Shown here: piece after piece, positions 46,201-57,067 of the stretch
Layout of the letters: each line of letters begins with the position of its first letter
Numbering within the stretch: the first letter of the stretch is position 1
Origin: Ctenosaura bakeri
Taxonomy: Eukaryota > Chordata > Lepidosauria > Squamata > Iguanidae
Reading direction: 5' to 3'
Length of the DNA stretch: 64,000 nucleotides
Assembly: GCA_948474755.1 (NCBI GenBank)
Contig: CAOLHI010001311.1
Span: 682,001 to 746,000 of the forward strand
Notes under the pieces: generated by a model
Told to the model about the DNA's origin: nothing
The model's database searches: none
Seen by the model: the letters and a program-made list of their open reading frames with translations, nothing else
Made by a program: the position numbers and the translations under genes

Positions 46201-46541
46201 GTAGATAACAGCCAATTTATATATGCCCTTCTGGTGTACAATCCTCACATGAATACTTCCTTCCATGCTTCAGCCTCATATCACTAGGAAGTCATTTCTC
46301 TGTAACAGCATCCATATGAACATGATAGCATTTATTATATCACAGAGGTGCCTTGAAAGCTAACTGGCTTGAAAACTCGATTATGGTCAAACTGCAAGTA
46401 GAAATGAAAGAGTCTCATGGGTCTATAATCTATGTGATTCAGCAGAGATATTGTATCCAGCTTTTCTAACACGAGTGCACTAAACAGGTCAACATCTGTA
46501 GGCAAGGTGTACAGCATAGTTTCAATCTGATTGAGATATCA
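43225..46541. other. No gene or repeat recognised
   Basis: AT-rich. Small (AAAGC)n at 45968-45990 and homopolymers near 44008. No coding signal. Confidence 0.4.
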
Positions 46542-46706
46542 GGGCTTTCTGCACTACACAGTTATAGTGCTATTATTCCACTTTCAACATCCAAAGGAAT
46601 CCCCAGTCAGAGAGCTCTTTGGCCTCAGTAAATCACAAACCCCAGAATTCCACAGGATGTTGAAAGTGGAATAATAGCACTGTAACAGTGTGGTGAGGAA
46701 AGGCCC
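46542..46706. mobile_element. Palindromic MITE, copy P6 (long form, partly deleted)
   Basis: Ends GGGCTTTCTGCACTAC and GAGGAAAGGCCC. The left arm lost part of the GGGGTTTGCAGTTT block, but the central AGAGAGCTCTTTGGCCTCAG segment remains. ATCA flanks both sides (46538-46541, 46707-46710), which may be a chance extension of a 3-bp duplication. Confidence 0.78.
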
Positions 46707-46710
46707 ATCA

Positions 46711-47754
46711 GTGCAGTAGGGTAAAAAACTGAAACACAAATGGTAAAGTCAGGGAAATTAATGGTTAATATCATTAATGGTTAATACCATTTGGAGGCAT
46801 ATTTTCAAAGTGGTTCCAACTGAAACACATCTTTGTCCCACCAGCCCAGTTCTGAATGCTTTTTTGGAGAAACTGTGCATACACAAAATAAGCAAAATTG
46901 GGAAACTTGCACCTCTAATTATCTACTTCTTTTCAGTGGTAGTGCAATAAAAAAGGACAGTATAATACCATCTATATAGCTATAAAGTCTTGCAGAAGAA
47001 TGAGAACAAGTTGACCTCATAAAATGGAAAATTAATCCTCTTATGAAAATACACTACTTCATATACATTTAAGCATCCCTTCCATCTTCATAAGGAAGCT
47101 CTTAAACGTAGGCAGTGTGGAGTTACACAAGCATATCAAAGTAAATGGAAACATTCCCTTTCAAGCCAATTCTATTAAGTTTAAGTGCACACAGCTACTG
47201 TCAATCATCTGGAAGCTTGTTCTGGAACTATTTTTATCCTAGGACCTTTGATCAATATGGACATTTTCTGGAACTGTTTTGTACTGCAGCCAATCTGACA
47301 GCCATTTTCTTGTGCTGGGTACTTTTGGAGCTAAGCACAGAAGATGAGTATTCATATTCTCACTAAAGCATGAAAACTTCTGTTGACTTTGTGCCAGTCT
47401 ATTTCTTAGTGCAACATACCTCACAGAGATGTTATAAGAAAAAAATCATCATGCCCCATATATGCTATCCTAGGCTTCTTGAACTAAAAGATGAAAAGAA
47501 TACACTGGGCAGGATCCAAAGAGCTACTTTAGATACTCCAGAAAACTGGGTATATTTAATGAGAGGTTGCTTTGGTTTGGTTTTTAATTAACTATGCTAG
47601 GCTGATGGAGACATCACAACCTCTGTTTGATAAATCATGGTTTGCTGGGCTAAGATGGAGTACTATACACACAGCTAGTTTCCCTTTTTATTTTCCTGTA
47701 CCTTAACATATGCGTATGTACACACACACACACACACACATATATCAGTTTCTT
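46711..47754. other. No gene or repeat recognised
   Basis: AT-rich, with (AC)n at 47720-47740. No coding signal. Confidence 0.45.
47720..47740. repeat. (AC)n microsatellite
   Basis: About 10 AC units. Confidence 0.92.
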
Positions 47755-48120
47755 TGTTGTTGTCATGTGCTTTCAAGTCATTTTCAACTTATGGTGACCT
47801 TAAAGTGAACCTATCAGAGGGTTTTCTTGGCAAGATTTATTTGGAGGGGATTTGCCTTTGCCTTCCTTTCTGCACTACACTCTTATAGCGCGATTATTCC
47901 ACTTTCAACATCCTATGGAATCCTGGGGTTTGCAGTTTCCGAAACTGTAAACCCCAGGATTCCATAGGATGTTGAAAGTGGAATAATTGCGCTATAAGAG
48001 TGCAGTGTGGAAATGGCCTGAGAGAGTGACTTGCCCAAGGTTACGTAGTGGGTTTCCATGGCTGAGCAGGGATTCAGACCCTGATCTTCAGAGCTGTAGT
48101 CCAATACTTAAACCACTCTG
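47755..48120 (-). mobile_element. Sauria-type SINE, minus strand, split by a MITE
   Basis: The 3' half is at 47755-47865 (GTTGTTGTCATGTGCTTTCA, ACTTATGGTGACC, TTTGCCTTTGCCTTCC); the 5' half is at 48019-48120 (TGAGAGAGTGACTTGCCCAA, GGGATTCAGACCCTGATC, AAACCACTCTGGATT). Removing the MITE in between restores the usual order. Confidence 0.9.
47866..48018. mobile_element. Palindromic MITE, copy P7, inside a SINE
   Basis: Short-form palindrome closely matching P2 (CACTCTTATAGCGCGATTAT; GGAATAATTGCGCTATAAGA), right end GGAAATGGCC. The extreme left end (GGCCA) appears lost or altered at CCTTTCTGCAC. Younger than its SINE host. Confidence 0.88.
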
Positions 48121-48580
48121 GATTTCTATACCACTATTAGGTAAAAATTAATAAACTCTAGTTTCTAGGTTCTATTTACCATCCTACTCGTTAACCAAAA
48201 TAACACTGTATTTTACAAACTTTTTTTTGAAACCAGAGTGGAAACTATAGTCTCCAAGTTGGATGTAATGGCAACAGGAAATGCTTTAGTGGGAAATGTT
48301 GCTTTAACAAATTCCAAAAGTATTATATCATTATGGAAAAGAAAATGCAGTGGGCATCAAGACAGCACAATGTTTTTTCTTGGTCCAATGAGCCATTGAA
48401 CAGAGTTCATTATGTTTGAACAGGACAACTGTTTCTCGGGCAGCTTTCAAAACTCTGCTGTAAAGTGGTTTGCCACATAACACTGGAATTGGATATTTAA
48501 AAACCCAAAGCTATCTTTGAGCTTAGCTCTTTGTGTTCCTGACAATAACAACAATATGTGAGTAAATGAATGTATATATC
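48121..48580. other. No gene or repeat recognised
   Basis: AT-rich, no coding signal. Confidence 0.45.
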
Positions 48581-48701
48581 AGAGCTTAGAAAAGTTACTT
48601 TTTGGAGTACAGCTCCTAGACTTCTCCAGCCAATCTGGCTGGGAGATTTTGAGAGTTATATGTCACTCGCCCTCCACGCACACAAAAATCTTCCAGGCTC
48701 T
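48581..48701. mobile_element. Inverted-repeat MITE (AGAGCTTAGAAAAGTTAC type)
   Basis: Left arm AGAGCTTAGAAAAGTTACTT then TTTGGAGTACAGCTCC; centre CAGCCAATCTGGCTGGGAG; right end CTTCCAGGCTCT. A degenerate palindrome of a kind frequent in squamates. Confidence 0.6.
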
Positions 48702-49730
48702 AATAAATATTATAGCCACACAGTCTGAGCAACTGCATGGCTAACACAGTATATTCAGTGAAATCTGATGTATGGTTATTTGTTTTTAACAGCACATTCA
48801 TTGTGGCAAGCGGCATCTGAAAATCATTATACTATGATATGGAGAATTACCACTCAAACAAACCAGAGGTCTAAACAAACCCTTTGGAATGCTAAAAGGA
48901 GCTATCTGGGTGATATTAACAACAGTATTTTTTCCCCCTCTGAAATGAAGTTCTGTATCACAATCAAGTTCTGATGTAATTCAATATCACTTACTAAGAG
49001 TAAGCTATACATATTTCCCTCATAAACAACAATAAAAACCCCACCCGCATCAGACTTATTCTATGTTAAATGTATGACCATTTCTAAAGGAATGAGTTTC
49101 CTATCTAGATTTATATTCTCTTACTGCTTCAATATAGTTTTGCAACATTTAGTTTGCAAAAAAAAAAATGACTAAAAACATGTTTGGAGCATTGCTTTGC
49201 AATGGTACATTTAGTTTTATGGCATAGATAATGCATTCTATTAACAAATGTATCAGTACACTGATAACATCAATAAACTACTTCAGCACCATTAAACACT
49301 TCATGAGTAACAAACAAAGCTACAGTGTTTATTTTCTATTATTGAACTACGCAGATTAATTTGCAGCTTGTAAGATGAGGTTTCCCACACACTGTGGTAC
49401 AATAAGCATTGTCCTTTACCCCCTCAAGTAGAATAATTACCCATGTGATTAAATGCAAAACTGAATAAACATATATAAGGGTAAGTAAATACATATGGTT
49501 GTTCCTAGTGTTTATGTATTACCTCTGGAACTATATACTCTTAGAATGACAAGAACATGACAAGTGAAATTGTACCATAAATACTTCCTTCATCTTATTA
49601 ACAAATGACAAATTTGTTATTTCAGCATTAAAAACACAAGTGAAATAATTAGCGTGGGCATAATCCACAAATGGCTATGTTATGCTGTTACTTCATTCCT
49701 CCAGCACCAATGCAGATAACCCATGTATGG
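48702..49730. other. No gene or repeat recognised
   Basis: AT-rich, no coding signal. Confidence 0.45.
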
Positions 49731-50238
49731 GAATCATAGAATCATAGAGTTGGAAGAGACCACAGGAGCCATCAGGTCCAAACCCCTGGTAAGCAGGAAC
49801 ACACATCAAAGCATTCCCAACAGATGGCCATCCAGCCTCTGCTTAAAAACTTCAAAGAAGGAGACTCCACCACACTCCCAGGCAGCATATTCCACTGCCG
49901 GACAGCTCTGACCATCAGGAAGTTCTTCCTGAGGTTCAAGTGGAAGCTCCTTTCCTGCAGCTTGAATCCATTGCTCCTTGTCCTAGTCTCTGGAGCAGTA
50001 GACAACAAGCCTGCTCCCTCGTCAACATCACATCCCTTCAAATATTTAAACATGGCTATCATGCTCCCTCTTAACCTTCTCTTCTGCAGACTAAACATAC
50101 CCAACTCCCTAAGGTGTTCTTCATAGGGCATGGCTTCCAGACCCTTCACCATTTTGGTCGCCCTCCTCTGGACACGTTCCAGCTTGTCAACATCCTTCTT
50201 GAACTGAGGTGCCCAGAACTGGACACAGTATTCCAAAT
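49731..50238 (-). mobile_element. CR1 LINE 3' end with ORF2 C-terminus
   Basis: Minus-strand frame 50236-49772 begins with EYCVQFWAPQFKKDVDKLER and continues through MVKGLEAMPYEEHLRELGMF, MIAMFKYLKG, RSFHLNLRKNF and RAVRQWNMLPG, the C-terminus of CR1 ORF2. Near the end a frameshift replaces the expected FKQRLDGHLLGML reading. The 3' tail at 49731-49760 shows the (ATTCTATG) terminal repeat. Dead, 5'-truncated, but one of the better preserved copies. Confidence 0.93.
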
Positions 50239-50377
50239 TGGAAACTCCTATTTTGAGTTGAATCTGTAGCTCAACATTGCTCAGCCTGCCACGCAGCTGC
50301 CATTGAATATGCAGACAGTAATCAAAGCAACTCCAATAGTTCCAAGAAACCCTAGAATCACTATGATTTGAAAAGCA

Positions 50378-50480
50378 GGGGGTGAAGTCTTGTGGAACAA
50401 TTCTATTTCAGCATAAGTTTTTGTGGACTACAGTCTACTTCTTCAGCTACCCAGAAAGTAGACTAGCAACTTATACAAAC
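50378..50480 (+). repeat. GAAGTCTTGTGGAACA-type interspersed repeat
   Basis: GAAGTCTTGTGGAACAATTC, TTTCAGCATAAGTTTTTGTG and GACTACAGTCTACTTCTTCA match the widespread reptile 'tcttgtggcac...tacagtccacttc' repeat. Class not resolved; relic copy at 7740-7810. Confidence 0.6.
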
Positions 50481-51120
50481 TTATACAAACATGCATTTTT
50501 TTAATATGCGATAATTTTTTTGGGACAGGAAGAATATGAGAAAATATTGAAAAATGCTCAAAAACTTTGTTTCTCAAGTGTCAGGAATCCTTCAAAGGAG
50601 AATCCTATACTGATGAGAATCTTTGCAGTTTGTGACTTACTTTAAGCAAAATTTGAATATGGGTTTGGGTATGGGTATGTACAATTGTTCATGTCTTTTT
50701 TGATAACCAAAGCCTTCCTGCCAAGGTTCATCATTTCAATGCAATACCCTCCCTTCCTTGCCAATTCAGTGGCTGGTGAAAAGTGGGATACATCAAAGAA
50801 GCATCTAGCTATATCCTCATAGTCAGATGCAGAAAGATTACACCATCCTCCACGACCTCCGGTGGATCTCGGTGGCTGATGCCATTGTTCTGCATAGCTA
50901 GATCTTCTTCAATCCATTGTGTCTTTCACCAGCTTCTGAACAGATATGGAGGGTCAGCAATTAGCAAAACTTTTTGGATGGTGAACCTTTGAGGTAGTGC
51001 ACTTTTCAAAGATGTTCTTGCAAGGGGAAAAAAACTAAATGCCAGACTTAACTTTTTCCTAATTCTCTTAACATGGTTGTATAGCAACAGGTGAACAACC
51101 AAAGGTCATTGCTATCTATT
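50481..51120. other. No gene or repeat recognised
   Basis: No coding signal. Confidence 0.4.
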
Positions 51121-51645
51121 CACAGCTGGCGGAAAATGACAACACCATCATTCAGGACCTCCAAAGGACCCTTGGAAAGTCCCTAACAATACCCAAATCA
51201 TCATGTACCAGCTAACAGAATGCAGCTGGTGATGCTTTTTTCTTGGCTGCCCCTTGTTTACCCCCTAATGCAGCCTCACAGTGGTGAGGGCAGATGAGGA
51301 TCATCACTGGTTATGTTTCTACATCCTCTGTACAACAGATATGTAATCATCTGGGACTTTCAGAAGACCCCTGAGAGTTCCTGAAGGATTATTGTCTGCC
51401 GGCGCTCAGAACATAACTGGCAATGGCAATCATTGCCTGGTTGACCCTGGTCTTCCCATGGCCATGTGAACATGTGGGGGTTCAGGGAGCAGCCAAGAGA
51501 AGATCACTGCTGGTCATGTTCTGATAGCTGGCATGTGGGGATGCACACATCCTCTGGGACCTCCTGGAAGTCCACTGGAGGTTCTGTATGATGATGTCCT
51601 TGACTACTCTTGCTCCACTTGTTATTACATGGCCACAAGGGGACA
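51121..51645. repeat. Degenerate tandem duplication, unclassified
   Basis: Blocks like CATCTGGGACTTTCAGAAGA/CCTCTGGGACCTCCTGGAAG, GAGAGTTCCTGAAGGATTAT/GGAGGTTCTGTATGATGATG and CACTGGTTATG/CTGCTGGTCATG recur about 190 bases apart (roughly 51300 and 51490), with a weaker third unit near 51150. GC-richer than its surroundings; no domain in the 120-codon minus-strand frame. Confidence 0.4.
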
Positions 51646-51699
51646 GGAAAAAAACAGCTCCTACAATTCCCAATACACCATACCTGGTTGACTGGATTC

Positions 51700-51810
51700 T
51701 GGGAACTTCTCCAAGTTCTAATACATGGGTGCAAACCCTGCAACTCTGCAATTGCTGGACTGCAATTCCCACTACTCCTTGCCATTGGCTATTCTGGTAG
51801 AGGTTGCTGA
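51700..51810. mobile_element. MITE relic (GGACTGCAATTCCCACTAC type)
   Basis: TGGACTGCAATTCCCACTAC then TCCTTGCCATTGGCTATTCT resembles the arm of the CTCCAGATGTTG MITE family. One arm only. Confidence 0.45.
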
Positions 51811-53039
51811 GACCAATAACATATGGATGGGTCCATAGTCCCATCTCTAGCTAAGATATTTGAACCCAGTGATTCATCATTTCTCTTCCATTTCTCTTCC
51901 TACCCAGTGAGTCATCATTTCTCTTCCTACCACTAGTTTATTAGCCAAATGTTCAGAGTATGTATTCACATTATTCAGTGCTGCATTTGAATTAGATAAA
52001 TGATGCAAATAGAATCATTGAAACCTCACTTCAGAATCATAAACCCCTTTCTTTGCATGTAGATGTTTTTGTGTTCTCTTACTAACCAGGAAAGATCCAC
52101 TATTATCACAGCCACCATCTGTATGTTTTATGATCAGTAAGACATTTCATTAACAGCAACTATTTTTCAGTTCTGTCCTTAAACAATCAAGACAATTAGC
52201 TTCTACCCTAAAAGAAGTGCAAATTTATGAATGTTTAAGCAGAAATAAGTCTCTGGTATTCAATGGGGTGCAGTCCCAGGAAGTGTACAATAGATAGCAA
52301 TATATAATTCCTTTTGGCACTAATGTGCAATGGTAATAAATGTGCAGGTCCTGCTAACAATCCACCTCAACAAAAAGATGAGCTTTGTTATGGGGGGGAG
52401 GGAGAAATCCCTATAAGAAAAGAAAGTACAAGGGATGAAAATAAGATGTGCACATTTTGAATATTCACCAAAGGGTAGTAAAAACATCTTCCAGAAGTTA
52501 AGATACAATGTTGAGAGCAATATTCTCAAACTATAATAATACAACCAATAAAAAGCAAAGCAATAAGGACATTTTGAATGCTGCTTTAACGACGGTACCA
52601 TCTTACAGATCTGACTTTGTAGACAAAGATATGGGCTGTGGTCCAAACACACAGACACGCACAATCTGCAAATGCACTAGGTTTTTTTTCTTTTCTTTGT
52701 TTCCTTGACATACAGAAATAGCTTTAACATTTCTTCCCACGTGTACTTTAAAAGCAGTTTGTGCATTTAGTGTGGGAGTGGCAAAAAGAAAATTTTTCTA
52801 ACTGTGCTAGTTAAGAGAACAGGCTGATTTTCATACACATACTCTTCTTTAAATAATAATATAATAAAATTGGTTTAAAAGTTGGACAATGTGAAAATGG
52901 GAGCACAGTTGACATGAGGAGAATTCTTAATAAGAGGAGAATCCATACACTGAAGGAATAAAAAATTAATTATATACAACACATAAAGTTTTTCAATTTA
53001 TATTGAAGAAGTGAGTGCCAGTCAGGTTTTCTGCTATCC
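51811..53039. other. No gene or repeat recognised
   Basis: AT-rich. A 23-base sequence around CAGTGAGTCATCATTTCTC is duplicated in tandem at 51867-51931. Confidence 0.4.
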
Positions 53040-53231
53040 TTGCAATCTGAGTGTTGGACTGCAACTCTGGAGAGAAGAGTTTAATTGCCACTTGGCTGTG
53101 GAAACACACTAGGTGACTTTGGGCACATTACATACTCTCAGCCCCATAAAACCCCATGATAGATTTGCTTTAGGGTTGTTATAATTCAGAAATGACTTGA
53201 AGGCACATAACAACAACAACAACAACCACAA
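53040..53231 (+). mobile_element. tRNA-derived SINE, Sauria type (5' end eroded)
   Basis: GTGTTGGACTGCAACTCTGG, ACACTAGGTGACTTTGGGCA, CTCAGCCCCATAAAACCCC, then AGAAATGACTTGAAGGCACA and (AAC)n. The tail is the Bov-B-like end; the tRNA head is poorly preserved. Confidence 0.85.
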
Positions 53232-53444
53232 CACAAACATTAACACCCTGATGTGGTCTCTCTCAAAACTGGAGGTCATATAACCAACAAAATTATTTCA
53301 TGGTTGGAAAGGAATAACCTGGAAATCCCATATTTCAGGCCGTTCCAATATAGCACGAGAAGTCTTTATGCAACTGACCTTGCCTTTGATCTATCAGACA
53401 AGTGTATCTTCTTATATAAGCAAGAGAATTAAGGTCTCCAAACG

Positions 53445-53665
53445 AGGCCTTTGAACTCAGGTACCTAAGTACTCTAAGATCCTGTCTGATCTTGGAAGCT
53501 AGCAAGGTCAGTCCTGGTTAGCACTTGGATGACAGACCACCAGTGAATACTAGATGCTGTAGGCTAAATTTCAGAGGATCTGTCAGAACCACCTCTTAGT
53601 ATTCCTAGAAATCCTATGAAATCCATTGGGTCACCAAAGGCAACACATGACCTAAAGACACATAC
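53445..53665 (+). mobile_element. 5S-rRNA-derived SINE
   Basis: 53480-53565 follows the 3' two-thirds of 5S rRNA: TGTCTGATCTTGGAAGCTAG, TCCTGGTTAGCACTTGGATG, ACAGACCACCAGTGAATAC and GATGCTGTAGGCT, covering the internal pol III promoter. It is followed by a SINE body (AGAACCACCTCTTAGTATTC; GGGTCACCAAAGGCAACACA). The tail links it to the same Bov-B-like group. Not a functional 5S gene: many substitutions and a non-5S 3' extension. Confidence 0.82.
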
Positions 53666-53710
53666 AGAGAAAGAGAGATAAACACATCTAGTCTCACTGT
53701 GAAAAACTCC

Positions 53711-53775
53711 CTGGGCGCTTTCATATGACACAGTTTATAGCACAACGATTCCACACCATGTACTCTGTAAGCAAT
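53711..53775 (+). mobile_element. Possible MITE terminus
   Basis: GGGCGCTTTCATATGACACA then GTTTATAGCACAACGATTCC resembles a diverged GGCC(A/C)TTTC...TTATAGC...ATTCCAC terminus. No matching right end. Confidence 0.35.
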
Positions 53776-53954
53776 GTTAGAGGAGTCAAAATCTCCCACA
53801 TTATTAGAAGTGTAATGATTTGCTCGTTCTCAAATGTGATATATGTGATAGGTAAACAATACTCCTCTACACTCTGCATTGGATAAATTGAGCAGTCTCT
53901 ACAGAAGAGGATAGACCGACACAAATTAAAGATAAGATGGAATATCTGTCCTGA

Positions 53955-55030
53955 AATTTGAAGCCATTGTTCCATGTCCTAGTCTCTGGAGCAGCAACAA
54001 GCAAGCTTGCTCCATCTTCCATATGACATCCCTTCAAATATTTAAACAGAGCTATCATATCATCTCTTGATATTCTCTTCTCCAGGCTAAACATACCCTG
54101 CTCCCTAATCCCCGCCTCATAGGGCATGATTTCCAGGCCTTTTATCATTTTGGTCACCATCTCCTGGACAACTTTCAGCTTACCAATATCCTTCTGGAAC
54201 TGTGGTGCCCAAAACTGGACACAATATTCCAGGCACCCCACTAATCATTTCTATCCAGGATGAAGAGGAGCCATTGATGAGTATCCTTTGGTTTCAATTG
54301 GTCAACCAACTACAAATCCACTTAACAGTAGCACTGTTTGGCCCAGATTTTACTAGCTTGTTTGCAGGATTATCATGGGGGAACTTTTCAAAGGCTTTAC
54401 TGAATTCAAGCTATGCTACATCCACAGCATTCCCTTCATCCACCAAGCTAGTAACTCAATCAAAGAAAGAGACAGGATTAGTCTGGCATAATTTGGTTTG
54501 AGAAACCCATATTGACTTTTAGTGATCACAACATTCCTTCCTAAGCACTTATAGACCATTTAATGATCTGCTTGAGAATCTTTCCTGGTATTCATATCAG
54601 GCTGAATGGGCAGTAATTGTTTGGATCCTCTTTTCCTTCCCCTTTTTGAAGACGGGGACAATGTTTACCCTTTTTAGGTCTGCGGAGAGTGCTCCCATTC
54701 TCCAGGAATTCTCAAAGATCATTGCCAGTGGTTTTGAGATTACGTCTGCCAGTTCTTTTAAGACACTTGGATGTTGACCTTGAACTCATTTAGAGTAACT
54801 GGGTATTCCTGTACAATCTCTTTACCTACATTGTGCTGCATTTCCCCTACTTCATCATCTGCTCTATTTTGTCCAGGTTGAGCATTCTTTTCCTTTTGAG
54901 AGAAGACTGAGGTAAAGAAAGTGTTGAGTAGTTCTGCCTTTTCTTTGTCTCCTGTTAGCATTTCACCATCTTCTCCAGGTCCTACTATTTCCTTATTAGA
55001 AATATCTGTATCCAAAATAACTTGCATAGC
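53955..55030 (-). mobile_element. CR1 LINE with internal deletion in the RT region
   Basis: Minus-strand order: 55027-54760 encodes [21 protein letters not shown]-terminal to the reverse transcriptase. 54750-54245 is RT-region sequence with many stops, ending near VLINGSSSSWIE and SGVP. Directly after SGVP the sequence jumps to EYCVQFWAPQF (54240) and the C-terminal region down to 53955. The RT segment between SGVPQGS and EYC, including the catalytic Y-A-D-D area, is missing. The 3' UTR is also lost. Confidence 0.85.
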
Positions 55031-55129
55031 ATCTCAACCTTCCTGGATATACAATAAAGGGTTTATAAGCCACTGTTATTGAACAAGGGAATTACAAAAG
55101 AAGACTGGAAACAGAAACAGCCAAATTAA

Positions 55130-56323
55130 ATCAAAGCCAAAGTCAAACTTTATTTTACGGTCCATAGACCCAACATAGCGAACCATCCAATGGTAAGGTA
55201 TAGAGAAAATATACTTACCAAAAATAAGATATAAATATAAAAATAGGATAGACTATAAACAGAATATAAACGCATAAAATAGGATATAAAAGCATAAAAT
55301 AGTATAAAAATATATGAAATAAATTAAAATCAATAGGCAATATGGATTATTAGCTACAATATAAATAGGAGTTCATTAATTCCATCTCATTAAAACAACA
55401 GAATTGGATTGATCTTAAAGTGCACTGCCAGTATCCCGACATGGTTTTGATACTTCTCTCTTTCTGATCTTAATAGCTGATGACAGAAGTTTAACAAGTG
55501 ATAAGGTTACGTTCAGACATATGTCCTCCACCAAGACTTTTACATAGAATTTTTCCGAACGGCCCAGCATACAGCTCAATAAGGGGGAGATCAGCTGATG
55601 GCCACTCTGATTATAGAAAATACAAGATAGCAAAATATGTGACATTGATTCAACATCTTGTGACCTACAAGGACAAAGCCTTGATGAAGTGGACAACCCA
55701 GCAAATCTGCCAGAAAGTAATTCTGAAGGGAAAGCATTGCATCTGGCCTTAGTGAATAATATGCAATAGTTTAGCACAGTCAAGTTATTTAACTAGGTAG
55801 CCTGATGGACGGATCCCACATACTGAATATTTAAAGTACTGAGTGAGCAGGATGAGATGGAATTTGCCCGAAGATTGCAGAAAGCGACATCCCATAGTCT
55901 TTCCTAACAGATTTTAGTGCTGTCTCATGACCCAAATTAAGGAGCAAGTGGGGAGAGAGGCCGATAGAGACCGCTTTTTGGGCTATGTACTTAGACCACC
56001 TGCTGACATAGTCATCTAATGGAAGGTGGGCTACTAGACCTTTGCCACACTTAAAGACAAAACACTTTAAGCCATTGTTTGAATGCCAGCATCCAGGCCC
56101 TTGTAGAGAGAGGGCTTTCTCCTGTTCTCAGTAATAGAACTGAGTTGGCGACACATCTAGGAGTATAGAGGAGTTCCTTGAGGAATTTCTCTTGAAAGTT
56201 ATCTAGTTCAGAGTTAATAGCTTCAGTCCAGATGGCCACTGCATAGAGCAATTTGGATGTAATATTTGCATTAAATATATTTATAGCAAAAGGAAGCTGA
56301 ATTAAATACATTAGATACCCCAT
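55130..56323 (-). mobile_element. Non-LTR LINE 3' part, clade uncertain
   Basis: Minus strand: frame 56323-56051 contains FNANITSKLLYAVAIWTEAI and FQEKFLKELLYTPRCVAN, the thumb-like region after RT in several non-LTR clades. Frame 55783-55415 contains CPCRSQDVESMSHILLSC, a Cys-Cys-His-Cys knuckle. The 3' end on the plus strand shows GTCAAACTTTATTTTACGGT and an A/T-rich tail (55230-55340). Frames broken, so inactive. I cannot fix the clade from sequence alone. Confidence 0.7.
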
Positions 56324-56325
56324 AT

Positions 56326-56400
56326 CTGTGGGGGATACATTCCTGGATGTACTGTGGATAACAAAAAATGTGGAAATATAGCAAATGCTATATTTCGATC
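56326..56400 (+). mobile_element. DNA transposon terminus (TACCCCATATCTGTGGGGG type)
   Basis: GATACCCCATATCTGTGGGG then GATACATTCCTGGATG resembles the ends of a mariner/Tigger-like family widespread in vertebrates. The matching right end was not found; it may have been displaced by later insertions. Confidence 0.5.
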
Positions 56401-56489
56401 ACCAGGCCAGGTGAGTAAGGAAAGGAAGCAGCACAGCATTTCCTTCCTCCCTGTTTGCCTTTCTTCTCAGAGGGGATTGGTGCTATGCC

Positions 56490-56990
56490 TTGCTTCCAGA
56501 ATGTGGAAATAGACTCTGACTCAGAGACTGGACATGCCAGGACCAGCTGAACAGGAGGAGGTTACAGAACCACAAATCCCAGAGACAGAAGAGGGTGCAG
56601 TGCCAGCTCAAACAGAGAGTCTTTCCCCTTCAGTTACAGAAGACAACTTACCCATACCTACCTTTGCTGAGCATAGACAACAAAGGAAGAACTTGTGCCA
56701 GTCTCAAAGGATTTATAGGAGTGGGCAATTAGTTAGGCAACAGCTCCATTAACCTGCTGACCTATATAAACACAGTCCTTCCCCTCCAGGAGTTGTCAGA
56801 ATTTATCTGAACTTCCTGCCAGTCATATTTCTTGGATATTGTTGACATTGGATAATTATGTTCTGTCTTCAGATTCTGTTGGACCCTGTTTATGCCATTG
56901 ACCTTTTGCTTACTGAGTAAAGTACATGACTGACTTTAAGCTGTTATATTTCATTGTTTGCTAGAGATTCCTGTGCACCACCCTCTATTC
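56490..56990 (+). mobile_element. Possible LTR-retroelement 3' fragment
   Basis: A 72-codon Glu/Pro/Gln-rich frame (56534-56752; EEVTEPQIPETEEG, RRQ-type basic end QRIYRSGQLVRQQL) is followed by CTGACCTATATAAACAC, a TATA-like box at about 56762. This order resembles the end of a pol-type frame running into an LTR in reptile Gypsy-like elements. Boundaries unclear; a CR1 insertion follows. Confidence 0.4.
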
Positions 56991-57067
56991 TTGCTGGTCC
57001 TGGGCAGTCACTTTGCACATATAGTGGAGAGTGTGCAAAGCTCACTGGATTCTGTTTTCAACAGAGA

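Noticed and set aside
53480..53565. 5S rRNA gene
   Set aside because: Many substitutions, degraded 5' third and a SINE body and tail downstream; it is a 5S-derived SINE.
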